A DNA stretch of 64,000 nucleotides from Rhodoferax sp. GW822-FHT02A01 (GTDB taxonomy: Bacteria > Pseudomonadota > Gammaproteobacteria > Burkholderiales > Burkholderiaceae_C). The position numbers were made by a program, and so were the translations under genes. The notes under the pieces are model-generated. The model worked only from the letters and a program-made list of their open reading frames with translations, ran no database searches and had not been told where the DNA came from. The stretch spans positions 558,001 to 622,000 of the forward strand of contig NZ_CP152376.1 of assembly GCF_038784515.1 (NCBI RefSeq), read 5' to 3'. This document shows positions 55,251 through 63,713 of the stretch, one piece after another (position 1 is the first letter of the stretch; each line of letters starts with the position of its first letter).

Positions 55251-56408
55251 TCAGGCGGCAACAGCCTCTGCGGGTGCCTTGATGCCCATGGCGTCCAGCG
55301 CGGCGGCCAGATGCGCCACACTGCGGTCCACGTTGTGCAGCTTCTCCAGGCCGAACAGGCCCACGCGGAAGGTCATGAAGTCGGCCGGCTCGTCGCATTG
55401 CAGCGGCACACCGGCAGCAGTCTGCAGGCCCAGCGCCAGGAACTTCTTGCTGTTCTGGATATCGGCGTCGCTCGTGTAGCTCACCACCACACCCGGCGCC
55501 TTGAAGCCCTCGGCTGCCACACTGACAATGCCGCGGCTCTCGAACAGCGCACGCACTTGGGTGCCCAGAGCGATCTGCTCCTGGCGTACCTTCTCGAAAC
55601 CGTAGGCGCGGGTTTCACGCATGACTTCGTGCAGACGCACCAGGGCGTCGGTGGGCATGGTGGCGTGGTAGGCATGGCCGCCCTTTTCGTAGGCTTCCAT
55701 GATCTGCAGCCACTTCTTCAAATCGCAGGCAAAGCTGGTGCTGGTGGTGCCGTCGATGGCGGCGCGCGCACGGGCGCTGAGCATCACCATGGCGCAGCAG
55801 GGCGAGCCGCTCCAGCCCTTTTGCGGTGCGGTCACCAGCACGTCCACGCCAATGGCTTCCATATCGACCCACAGTGCGCCGGAGGCAATGCAGTCCAGCA
55901 CGAAGAGGCCACCCACTTCATGCACGGCGTCTGCCACAGCACGCAGGTAGTCGTCGGGCAGGATCATGCCGGCCGAGGTTTCCACATGGGGCGCAAACAC
56001 CACATCGGGTTTTTCGTCGCGGATGGTGGCCACCACTTCGGCAATGGGGCACGGCACCCAGGGCGCCTGCTTGGCATCGCTGGTGCGGCGTGCTTTGAGC
56101 ACGGTGGACTGTGCGGGGATGCTGCCCATCTCGAAGATCTGGGTCCAGCGGTAGCTGAACCAGCCGTTGCGGATGACCATGGCCTTCTTGCCAGTGGCGA
56201 ACTGGCGTGCCACGGCTTCCATGCCGAAGGTGCCGCTGCCGGGAACCAGCGCCACGGAAGGCGCGTGGTACACCTCCTTGAGCATCGCGGAAATGTCACG
56301 CATCACGCCCTGGAAACGCTGCGACATGTGGTTGAGTGCGCGGTCGGTATAGACCACGGAAAATTCGAGCAATCCGTCCGGATCAATATGGGGTACGAGT
56401 CCTGGCAT
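55251..56408 (-). CDS. Serine/alanine-glyoxylate-type aminotransferase
   Basis: A 385-residue class V PLP enzyme of the AGXT/SgaA family. It has VPGSGTFGMEAVARQF, the PLP lysine in VTAPQKGWSGSPCCAMV and TSTSFACDLKKW. Members transfer the amino group from serine or alanine to glyoxylate to form glycine. It faces the glcD-lrgAB-aminotransferase operon tail to tail, 38 bp apart. ATG 56408 with a GGAG site 9 bp upstream is preferred; an in-frame TTG gives six more residues. Cysteine desulfurase-like function is unlikely, since the family motifs differ. Confidence 0.87.
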   Translation of the reverse strand: MPGLVPHIDPDGLLEFSVVYTDRALNHMSQRFQGVMRDISAMLKEVYHAPSVALVPGSGTFGMEAVARQFATGKKAMVIRNGWFSYRWTQIFEMGSIPAQSTVLKARRTSDAKQAPWVPCPIAEVVATIRDEKPDVVFAPHVETSAGMILPDDYLRAVADAVHEVGGLFVLDCIASGALWVDMEAIGVDVLVTAPQKGWSGSPCCAMVMLSARARAAIDGTTSTSFACDLKKWLQIMEAYEKGGHAYHATMPTDALVRLHEVMRETRAYGFEKVRQEQIALGTQVRALFESRGIVSVAAEGFKAPGVVVSYTSDADIQNSKKFLALGLQTAAGVPLQCDEPADFMTFRVGLFGLEKLHNVDRSVAHLAAALDAMGIKAPAEAVAA

Positions 56409-56483
56409 GGTGAGGGTCTCCGTCAAATTGTTATGTCAGCAAAGTCGGGCAGTCAGCTTAGCACGCGGGGCTGTTTAGCGCAG

Positions 56484-57323
56484 CTAGACAAACCCGCGCA
56501 CCGGAAAGTCTGCTCCGCGCTGTATCCAGTTGGTGGGCGCATAGGCCGTACGGGCGTCGGTCACATGCAGGGTGTAGGCATGGCGCGAGATGGGGGAACG
56601 GTTGGGCGCACTGTAGTGCGGCAGCAGGCCGTGGAACACCACCAGCGTGCCGGCCTGCACTTCCAGCGGAACCGCCGTACTGCTATCGGGCCAGGCCGTG
56701 GCGTCCAGGGGCTCCTTGCGCACAACGTCACCGTGGCGCACAAAGCGTTCACGCAAGGGGCCGTGGTGGCCGCCCACCTGGGTCCAGAGGCAGCCGTTCT
56801 GCAGCGTGGCGTCTTCCAATGCAAACCAGAAGGTGGTCACGCTGATGGGGGTACTGTCGAAGAAGGTGGCGTCCTGGTGCCAGCCCACTTCGCCGCCAAT
56901 GCCGGGCTGCTTGAAGATGTACATGGACTGCCAGATCTGTGGCTGCTCCAAGCCCACGCCCTTGGCCACGGCATCCAGTGCCGCGCCGCGCGAAAACGCG
57001 CTGAACACCGGGTCCAGATCGTGCATGGCGTGGCCGATCTTGTTGATGGACAACTCCTTGGCCTGGCGCAGGTTGCCGTCCGCATCAAACGCCTCTTCTT
57101 CAAAGAAGCAACTGCTCTTCGTTGCGGAGTCCAGGAAGTAGCGGTCTATGGTGCGGACCTGGTCGTTGGTGGTGAAGATGGTCTTGCTGGTCTGCGGGTC
57201 GAAGTCGTGCACCATCTGCATAGCGCGTGCGCGCAACGCGGCAATTTCGTCCGCGCGCTTGAAGCCCGGCAACACCAGGAAACCCTCGCGCTGGTAGCGC
57301 GCCATCTGCTCTTGTGAAAGCAT
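56484..57323 (-). CDS. Phytanoyl-CoA dioxygenase (PhyH) family protein
   Basis: A 279-residue Fe(II)/2-oxoglutarate-dependent oxygenase. The jelly-roll core has the metal-binding HxD in EVGWHQDATFFD and the distal His with the 2-oxoglutarate-binding Arg region in SRHAYTLHVTD. GTLVVFHGLLPHYSAPN precedes it. The length and FLVLPGFKRADEIAALRARA opening fit PHYHD1-like members. The substrate is unknown. ATG 57323 chosen because the longer frame is antisense to the asparaginase gene. It is divergent from that gene. Confidence 0.86.
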   Translation of the reverse strand: MLSQEQMARYQREGFLVLPGFKRADEIAALRARAMQMVHDFDPQTSKTIFTTNDQVRTIDRYFLDSATKSSCFFEEEAFDADGNLRQAKELSINKIGHAMHDLDPVFSAFSRGAALDAVAKGVGLEQPQIWQSMYIFKQPGIGGEVGWHQDATFFDSTPISVTTFWFALEDATLQNGCLWTQVGGHHGPLRERFVRHGDVVRKEPLDATAWPDSSTAVPLEVQAGTLVVFHGLLPHYSAPNRSPISRHAYTLHVTDARTAYAPTNWIQRGADFPVRGFV

Positions 57324-57387
57324 GCTGAAAAACCCTTGTTGATGTCGGCAGTATAGGCAAGGCATCCGCTTTCGCTCCATACGCACT

Positions 57388-58407
57388 ATGCTTGCGGCCA
57401 TGCAACTCGAACCCCTGATCGAACTCACCCGCGGGTCTTTAAGCGAATGCCTGCACTTCGGCGCCATTGCGGTGGTCAACACACGCGGCGAGCTGGTCGC
57501 CCATGCGGGCGACGCCCACCTGCGCACCTTCACCCGCTCCACCCTCAAGGCGCTGCAGGCATTGCCGTTCATAGAGGCCGGCGGCCACACCCAACTGGGC
57601 TTCACGCAAGCCGAAGTGGCGATGCTGTGTGCCAGCCACAACGGCGAAGACGCCCACGTGGCGGCGACCGACTCCATGCTGGGCAAGGCCGGCCTGCATT
57701 ACAAAACGCTGCGCTGCGGCTGCCATGTGCCGGGCATCTTCACCCAGCTGGAGCAGGCACCGCCCGAAGGCCTGCAGTTTGACGAGCGCCACAACAACTG
57801 CAGCGGCAAGCATGCGGGCTTTCTGGCGCATTGCGTGCAAAGCGGCTGGCCGGTGCAGGACTACATAGCCCCGGAGCACCCCCTGCAGCAAGCCATCCGC
57901 CGTGACGTGGCCCGTGCAGTGGGCATGGACGCAGAAGATATGGGAATGGGCATAGACGGCTGCTCGGCGCCCAACTACGCCATGCCGCTGTCGCGCCTGG
58001 CCTATGGCTATGCGCGGCTGGCCAGTGGCGCAGCCGACGCGGAGTTCGGCGAGAGCTTTGCCACGCTCTCCAGCGCCATGACCGCAGAGCCCTGGATGGT
58101 GAGCGGCACGGCGCGCAACGATCTGGCCTTCATGCAGGCCGGGCGCGGCGACTGGGTCAGCAAGGTGGGCGCCGACGGTGTGCAGGTGATTGGCAGCAAG
58201 AGCCGGGGCGAGGCGCTGGCCATCAAGATCATCGACGGCAACAAGCCGGCCCTGTTTGCCACCACCGTGGCCGTGCTGGACCAGCTGGGCTGGCTCGACG
58301 ATGCACAACGCACCCAACTGGAACCCTGGCGTGCCAGCACCCTGCGCAATGCACGCGGCCTGCATGTGGGCAGCCGCTCTCCCATCTTCACACTGCACAC
58401 ACCATGA
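57388..58407 (+). CDS. L-asparaginase II-family (Rhizobium etli type)
   Basis: A 339-residue enzyme of the Asparaginase_II (PF06089) family, unrelated to the E. coli type, that releases ammonia from asparagine. Features are LRTFTRSTLKALQALPF (Ser-x-x-Lys-type active-site region), ASHNGEDAHV, NNCSGKHAGFLAHC and GIDGCSAPNYAMPL, which hold the catalytic and Zn-linked Cys/Asn residues. The start may be ATG 57388 or 57400. Its stop overlaps the arginase start (ATGA). Confidence 0.88.
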   Translation: MLAAMQLEPLIELTRGSLSECLHFGAIAVVNTRGELVAHAGDAHLRTFTRSTLKALQALPFIEAGGHTQLGFTQAEVAMLCASHNGEDAHVAATDSMLGKAGLHYKTLRCGCHVPGIFTQLEQAPPEGLQFDERHNNCSGKHAGFLAHCVQSGWPVQDYIAPEHPLQQAIRRDVARAVGMDAEDMGMGIDGCSAPNYAMPLSRLAYGYARLASGAADAEFGESFATLSSAMTAEPWMVSGTARNDLAFMQAGRGDWVSKVGADGVQVIGSKSRGEALAIKIIDGNKPALFATTVAVLDQLGWLDDAQRTQLEPWRASTLRNARGLHVGSRSPIFTLHTP

Positions 58408-59318
58408 ACACACAGATCAGTCTGATAGGTGCACCCACCGATGTGGGCGCTGGCAGCCGCGGCGCCAGCATGGGGCCAGAAGCCCTGCGCGTGGCCCACA
58501 TCGCCAGCACGCTGGAGAGCCACGGCCTGGAAGTGCTGGATCGCGGCAACCTGAGCGGCCCGCGCAACCCCTGGCTACCGCCGGTCAATGGCTACCGGCA
58601 CCTGGCCGAAGTGACCGCCTGGAACCAGACGCTGCATGCGGCGGTCTACGCCGAACTGCAACTGGGCCGCCTGCCCATCGTGCTGGGCGGCGACCATTGT
58701 CTGGGCATTGGCAGCATCAGCGCCGTGGCACGCCACTGCCGCGATGTCGGCAAGAAGTTGCGCGTGCTGTGGCTGGACGCCCATGCCGACTTCAACACCA
58801 GCGCGCTCACGCCCAGCGGCAACATCCACGGCATGCCGGTGGCCTGCCTGTGTGGCCACGGCCCGCAGGAGTTGATCGAAATCGGTGGCCAAGTGCCCGC
58901 TATCCAGGCGCAGTGGGTGCGCCAGATCGGTATCCGCAGCGTGGACCAGGGCGAAAAACGCTTTGTGCACGCGCAGGGGCTGGAGGTGTTCGACATGCGC
59001 TTCATCGACGAAATGGGCATACGCTCCACCATGGAGCAGGCCTTGATGGAGCTGGACGACAACACCCATCTGCATGTGAGCTTTGATGTGGACTTTCTGG
59101 ATCCCGACATCGCCCCCGGCGTGGGCACCACCGTGCGCGGCGGCCCCACCTACCGGGAAGCCCAGCTGTGCATGGAGATGATTGCCGACACCGGGTTGCT
59201 GGCCTCCATGGATGTGATGGAGCTCAACCCCGCGCTGGACGAGCGCAACCGCACGGCAGAAGTGGCGGTGGACCTGATCGAGTCGCTGTTCGGAAAGAGC
59301 ACGTTGATGCGGGACTGA
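58404..59318 (+). CDS. rocF: Arginase
   Basis: A 304-residue ureohydrolase that cleaves arginine to ornithine and urea. The metal-binding motifs are complete: GGDHCLG (residues 95-101), DAHADFN (125-131) and FDVDFLDPD (227-235). NIHGMPV, with a substrate-binding His, is also present. The start overlaps the asparaginase stop by 4 bp, so both nitrogen-releasing enzymes are co-translated. Agmatinase or formiminoglutamase is less likely; the family form is arginase-like. Confidence 0.94.
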   Translation: MNTQISLIGAPTDVGAGSRGASMGPEALRVAHIASTLESHGLEVLDRGNLSGPRNPWLPPVNGYRHLAEVTAWNQTLHAAVYAELQLGRLPIVLGGDHCLGIGSISAVARHCRDVGKKLRVLWLDAHADFNTSALTPSGNIHGMPVACLCGHGPQELIEIGGQVPAIQAQWVRQIGIRSVDQGEKRFVHAQGLEVFDMRFIDEMGIRSTMEQALMELDDNTHLHVSFDVDFLDPDIAPGVGTTVRGGPTYREAQLCMEMIADTGLLASMDVMELNPALDERNRTAEVAVDLIESLFGKSTLMRD

Positions 59319-59345
59319 CGTCCCCATCGCCGCGCCCTTTGCCAC

Positions 59346-60083
59346 TCAGCCGGCGACCAGGCCGGGGGTAACCGGCAGTTGCAGGGCACGTGCCAGCTTG
59401 GCCCATTCCGTGTCGTTGAGCGTCTCACGGGCCACATTCATCAGGGCTTCGAACACGGGCTTGGGAGCACCGGCTTTGATGCCGGTGAACTTGGCCACGC
59501 GCTCGGGGTGGGACATGCCAGGGATCATCCAACGCATGGACTGCATCATCATGGGCGGCGCGATATCGGCCACCAGACGCTGCTCGATGCCGAGGATTTC
59601 TGCGTCGGTATAGCTGTTCCACAACACCGCGTTGTTCCGCGTCTCCTCTACGTGCATGTGCACCATGTTGTGCGCAATGAACAACGCCAGCGTCTGGTAG
59701 AGCGCGCGTGCTGCCGATTCGCGCTGTGCCGGTTGTGCCGCCGCCAGTTGGTTGGCCAGATTGCGCAATGCCGCAATTTCGAGTTCGTGCTCGATGTGTT
59801 CCGCAGCGATCTTGCCACTGGAGCCCGGCGCACGGGCTTCCATGGCCGCGTGAACGTGGGCGTTTTCATGCGCGAGGTGGCCTTCGCAGAAATCGGCCAG
59901 GCCTTGCACCTGTTCGCATGCCTTGGCTACGCAGGCCGCGTCCTGCCAGTCCGCACTGCCGACCCGTTGCAGCGTGTGACCCATGCACATGCGCAGTGCC
60001 TTGTGTATGTCACGGTAGATGTCCAGGCGTACGTGGCTGTTGGCATGGGCCACTGCGGCAGATTCAGCATTATCAAATTTCAT
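59346..60083 (-). CDS. Hemerythrin-like domain protein
   Basis: A 245-residue protein, probably a di-iron hemerythrin-like four-helix bundle. Candidate ligands are His in DIHKALR, the HxxxE pattern in HLAHENAHVHAAMEA, EHIEHELE and HNMVHMHVEET. The C-terminal part (residues about 160-245) is helical and unrelated to known domains by eye. Such proteins bind O2 or NO or protect iron centres. It is divergent from a split-barrel/GAF gene pair across 133 bp, which suggests shared control. Confidence 0.78.
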   Translation of the reverse strand: MKFDNAESAAVAHANSHVRLDIYRDIHKALRMCMGHTLQRVGSADWQDAACVAKACEQVQGLADFCEGHLAHENAHVHAAMEARAPGSSGKIAAEHIEHELEIAALRNLANQLAAAQPAQRESAARALYQTLALFIAHNMVHMHVEETRNNAVLWNSYTDAEILGIEQRLVADIAPPMMMQSMRWMIPGMSHPERVAKFTGIKAGAPKPVFEALMNVARETLNDTEWAKLARALQLPVTPGLVAG

Positions 60084-60216
60084 AGTTTTCCCTTGGTTGG
60101 TTCAATTCACATGTGGCTATCCATCCACGGCATGACTGTAGAAATTTCACCGTCTTCTTGCGGCTAACTATTTGATAAAGGAAGCTTAAAATTTTGCTAA
60201 ATACATTCGCCACCCC

Positions 60217-60693
60217 ATGATCAGCATTCAGCAACTGGAGCTATTGAATACGCGCAGCGATGTGGTCATTGCCACGCGCAGTGCAACGATGGCGCCCAGT
60301 GTGTGTTGGAGTATGGGTGGCCACGTGGCAGAAGACCGCAAGTCCGCAACGGTGTGGACACGCAGGGACCATGCGTCCCAGGCCACGGCCGATATTGCAT
60401 CGAACGGCTGGATCGCTGCCGTGTTCACCGTGCCCTTCACCAACTTCAGCTTGCAACTCAAGGGACAGGATGCCCGCGTGCGCGCCGTCGATGCAACGGA
60501 TGCTGCGCTGCTCGAGCGCCACGTGTCGAATATGGTCAGGGAGTTGCGGCTGGTGAATGTCAGGGAGGCGTTTGCGCGTGCGGCCTTTGACCAGTGTCCC
60601 GACGACCTGGTGGCAATCGACTTCACCATCCACAGCGTGTTTGAGCAAACACCCGGACCTCGTGCAGGGCGCACAGTCGAGCCCTCGCCATGA
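60217..60693 (+). CDS. Pyridoxamine-5'-phosphate-oxidase-like split-barrel protein
   Basis: A 158-residue protein that looks like a PNPOx-like FMN-binding split barrel: DVVIATRSATMAPSVCWSMG at the N-terminus, WIAAVFTVPFTNFSLQLKGQ with the characteristic Gln-Leu-Lys-Gly, then ARVRAVDATD. Known relatives bind FMN, F420 or heme. Identity as PNPOx itself is unlikely. Its stop overlaps the next gene (ATGA), so it is co-translated with the GAF protein. Confidence 0.7.
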   Translation: MISIQQLELLNTRSDVVIATRSATMAPSVCWSMGGHVAEDRKSATVWTRRDHASQATADIASNGWIAAVFTVPFTNFSLQLKGQDARVRAVDATDAALLERHVSNMVRELRLVNVREAFARAAFDQCPDDLVAIDFTIHSVFEQTPGPRAGRTVEPSP

Positions 60694-62042
60694 ACGTGCG
60701 CATAGACCACATCCGCGAGGCCATGGAAGGCGTCATACCTGGCGTCATGGCCACCTGCTCAGCAGAGGGGGAGCCCAATGTGGCCTTTCTGTCGCAGGTG
60801 CAGTATGTAGACCGATCGCACATTGCACTGTCGTACCAGTTCTTCAACAAGACGCGACGCAACATCCTGGCCAACCCCTATGGCCAGCTGACCATCGTCC
60901 ATCCGCGCACAGCTCAGATATACCGTCTACGCTTGCACTATCTGCGCACCGAAAGCAGCGGCCCCCTGTTCGAGCGCATGAAAGCGCATCTGGAAGGCAT
61001 TGCCTCGCACACGGGCATGAGTGGTGTCTTTCGTTTGCTGGGCTCCGACATCTACGAGGTGTTGAACGTCGAGGCGTTGCCGGGCAATACCCTGCCCGCT
61101 CCAGTGCCCGATCGCAACCACCTGTCGGCACTGCGCCGGTGCAGTGAGCGCATCGCGGAATGCGCCTCCCTGAGCGCCCTGGTGGATACCACACTGGATG
61201 TGCTGGAACAGGAGATGGGCATAGAACATGCCATCTTCCTCATGCTCGATGAAAGCGGTACACGCCTCTACACCGTCGGCAGCCGGGGCTATTCCACTTC
61301 GGGCGTGGGCTCGGAAGTGGCGCTGGGCGATGGCGTCATCGGTGTCTGCGCAGAAGCAAAGTCAGCTATCCGTGTAAGTTGGGTAACGCAAGCCTACCGC
61401 TACAGCAAGGCCATACGTGATGTGGTGCTGCAGGACGGCATAGGGCGCACGCTTTCCACCGAGATCCCCTACCCGGGCCTAGCAGATCCGCACAGCCAGC
61501 TGGGCCTGCCTTTGATGCAGGCCGGCAAGGTGTGCGGTGTGCTGTTTGTGGAGAGCAACGTGGACTTGCGATTCAGCTACGACGACGAGGACACGCTGGC
61601 TGCTTTGGCTGCACAGGTCGCCGCAAGCATGCGTGCGCTGCAGGAAGGCGGCGACGGCTCCATCGATGCCGAGACGCCCGCCCCGCAAGACTCCGTGGTG
61701 GCCGCGCCACCGCCTGCACAAAGCCTGCGGGTGCGCTGCTTCCGCGAGTCCCGCAGCATCTTCTTCGACGATACCTACATCATCAAGGGCGTGGCCGGTG
61801 CCATTCTGTGGCACTTGCTACAGGAGTATGTGCGTGACGGACGCACCGAGTTCAGCAACCGCGAGATCCGTCTCAATCCGGACCTGGGCCTGCCAGACGT
61901 GGTGGACAACTTGGAGGCGCGCCTGGTCCTGCTGCGGCGGCGCCTGGCAGACCAGGCCATGGGCATTGCGATCGAAAAATGCGGACGCGGACGGCTACGC
62001 CTGAGTGTTCAGGGGAGCGTCGAGCTCAAGCAGGTGGACTGA
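60690..62042 (+). CDS. PNPOx-like/GAF protein with a probable C-terminal winged helix
   Basis: A 450-residue three-part protein. Residues about 1-130 form a second PNPOx-like split barrel (GVMATCSAEGEPNVAFLSQV, then YVDRSHIALSYQFFNKTRRN). Residues about 150-315 are a GAF domain (LDVLEQEMGIEHAIFLMLDE and GLPLMQAGKVCGVLFVES). The linker is Ala/Pro-rich, and residues about 345-450 look like an OmpR-type winged helix (FSNREIRLNPDLGLPDVVDN, then LEARLVLLRRRL). It may be a redox- or gas-sensing transcription regulator. DNA binding and cofactor are unverified. Confidence 0.68.
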   Translation: MNVRIDHIREAMEGVIPGVMATCSAEGEPNVAFLSQVQYVDRSHIALSYQFFNKTRRNILANPYGQLTIVHPRTAQIYRLRLHYLRTESSGPLFERMKAHLEGIASHTGMSGVFRLLGSDIYEVLNVEALPGNTLPAPVPDRNHLSALRRCSERIAECASLSALVDTTLDVLEQEMGIEHAIFLMLDESGTRLYTVGSRGYSTSGVGSEVALGDGVIGVCAEAKSAIRVSWVTQAYRYSKAIRDVVLQDGIGRTLSTEIPYPGLADPHSQLGLPLMQAGKVCGVLFVESNVDLRFSYDDEDTLAALAAQVAASMRALQEGGDGSIDAETPAPQDSVVAAPPPAQSLRVRCFRESRSIFFDDTYIIKGVAGAILWHLLQEYVRDGRTEFSNREIRLNPDLGLPDVVDNLEARLVLLRRRLADQAMGIAIEKCGRGRLRLSVQGSVELKQVD

Positions 62043-62092
62043 TCTCGGCAACCCCGAAATCGCGCCCACCACTCCAGCGCATCCAGGCAGGG

Positions 62093-63556
62093 CTATTTGA
62101 CCGAGATGATGGACAGACGGCCCCAGGCCGGATAGTCGGTGGAAGTCACTCCGGGATTGCCCGTTACAAAGACCAGGGCAGATCCTGCACTCACGCTGGA
62201 GCCATCCAGGCCCGCAAACAGAATGGATCCATCGTTGCCGGCTTGGGCGCCGACCGGGCTGGTCACCACCATCACGCCGGGGATATCCGACATGGGTGTA
62301 AAGGTAGAAGTGCCGCCACAATCCGATGCGGCTGTTGTGCCATCGGCCGAGAAGGTCATGGAGGCCACTCCGTTTGTGCAATTCGGCGCAACTATCTTGA
62401 CGACTTTGCCCGCCAGCATGGCATTGGTCAGCGGTGTAAGCCGCACATCTGCACCGGTGAACGTTTCGCTTTCCGTGTAGCCATTGGCAATATTCGTTGT
62501 GGTGGCCTGCCCGGTATAGAAGCCGGCTTTGCCATCGAAGTAGGTCATGGTCTTGGAAGAGGCCACATTGTTGGTACGAACGCCATTCTTGTTGCTCTTC
62601 TGAACCGCAATGGACACGGTGTTGCCCGACACCGAGTAGGTCAGGGGCTGATCCACCACCAGCAGGTTGTCGCCGGTCGTTCCCGTCAGTGAGAACGTGC
62701 TGGCGGTGGACATGGTGCCGGACACAATGCGTCGGCCCGCGCCATTGGCTCCGTAATACAAAATTCTGGCCTTGGAATAGGGTCCTACGGAGTTTGCAGG
62801 GTAGGTGGTTGCGGTGACGTTGCCACTGTTGATTGCAAACACCAGCGTTCCTTCGGGAATGCTGAAATTGGTTGGTGCAGTTCCCAGTCCGCTGCTGATG
62901 GTTGTCGACAGGTTGTTCACCACCGTCAACTGAAACGTATTGGTCACCGGCAAATTGGGCACCAAAGTGACGCTCGCAACTTTCGCAGCCCCCTGGGCGG
63001 CAGTGAACAGGTTGACAACATTGCTCGACGTTCCTGTGTTGTCCCCGGAGCTGGCAATGTAGGTATTGATGTCCCGCACGTTCGCCGCTGGCAGGGTGAT
63101 ACCGCTGACGTCCATATTGCTGGTTGTCCCGTGGTTCAGCGCCTGCAACGTTTCTGCCGCCTGTGAACCGGTCGACAGGCTCAGGATGAATGTTTGCTCC
63201 GTGGTCCCGGTGGCCGTCGTGCCGGGTGACACTGTGCCAAGTGAAATGCCGGTGGTACTGGAGTTGTTCGCCGCGGTGGTGCCGCATCCGGTTCCGCTGG
63301 TATCAATCCAGAAAGCCACCGAATCGCCCGCACTGAAGCTGTAGGCCCCAGTTGCACTGGTGGTGCCATTGAGTCCTGAGGGCGATGCCAGATAACAAAC
63401 CCCTTTGACAGGTCCATCCGTGAGAACGCCGGACAAGGAGGTGGTGGTAGCCGTGGTGCCCGTCGCCGGGGGAGAACTTCCGCCCCCACCACCGCACGCC
63501 ACCAATATGGCCGCTGCCACCGCAAGTAGACCAGCCCTGGCTTGAATCGTCTTCAT
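62093..63556 (-). CDS. Ser/Thr/Gly-rich surface lipoprotein
   Basis: A 487-residue predicted lipoprotein. The signal peptide ends at the lipobox LVAC (Cys21), followed by a poly-Gly stretch and a spacer. The body is Ser/Thr/Gly/Asn-rich with beta-strand-like alternation, including GVLTDGPVKGVCYLASPSG, a pattern shared with other Burkholderiales surface lipoproteins that carry a 'DGPVKGVCY'-type N-terminal module. No catalytic motif is recognisable. Its upstream region (63557-63713) is divergent from a response regulator gene. ATG 63556 is chosen. Confidence 0.8.
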   Translation of the reverse strand: MKTIQARAGLLAVAAAILVACGGGGGSSPPATGTTATTTSLSGVLTDGPVKGVCYLASPSGLNGTTSATGAYSFSAGDSVAFWIDTSGTGCGTTAANNSSTTGISLGTVSPGTTATGTTEQTFILSLSTGSQAAETLQALNHGTTSNMDVSGITLPAANVRDINTYIASSGDNTGTSSNVVNLFTAAQGAAKVASVTLVPNLPVTNTFQLTVVNNLSTTISSGLGTAPTNFSIPEGTLVFAINSGNVTATTYPANSVGPYSKARILYYGANGAGRRIVSGTMSTASTFSLTGTTGDNLLVVDQPLTYSVSGNTVSIAVQKSNKNGVRTNNVASSKTMTYFDGKAGFYTGQATTTNIANGYTESETFTGADVRLTPLTNAMLAGKVVKIVAPNCTNGVASMTFSADGTTAASDCGGTSTFTPMSDIPGVMVVTSPVGAQAGNDGSILFAGLDGSSVSAGSALVFVTGNPGVTSTDYPAWGRLSIISVK

Positions 63557-63609
63557 ATGTGCATTTCCTTTGTCGGTATGGGTAAGAGACGGCACAGGTT
63601 ACTGTTGCG

Positions 63610-63624
63610 TGCCGTATTACGGCA
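63610..63624. promoter_or_regulatory. 15-bp palindrome between the lipoprotein and response regulator genes
   Basis: TGCCGTA-t-TACGGCA: perfect 7-bp arms (63610-63616 and 63618-63624), placed 54 bp upstream of the lipoprotein start and 90 bp upstream of the regulator start. A dimeric regulator site is likely, perhaps for autoregulation. Confidence 0.45.
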
Positions 63625-63713
63625 TCCCATAAAAGGGGGATGGAACAACAGCGACTGGAGTCCACCAAGGCGATATGCTCCGGTCTTGTCAATTTATGTA
63701 GGACTCCCACACC

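Noticed and set aside
55131..57317. 728-residue antisense frame opposite the AGXT-type aminotransferase and PhyH genes
   Set aside because: Both real genes have complete motifs on the minus strand; the antisense frame shows none and crosses their boundary.
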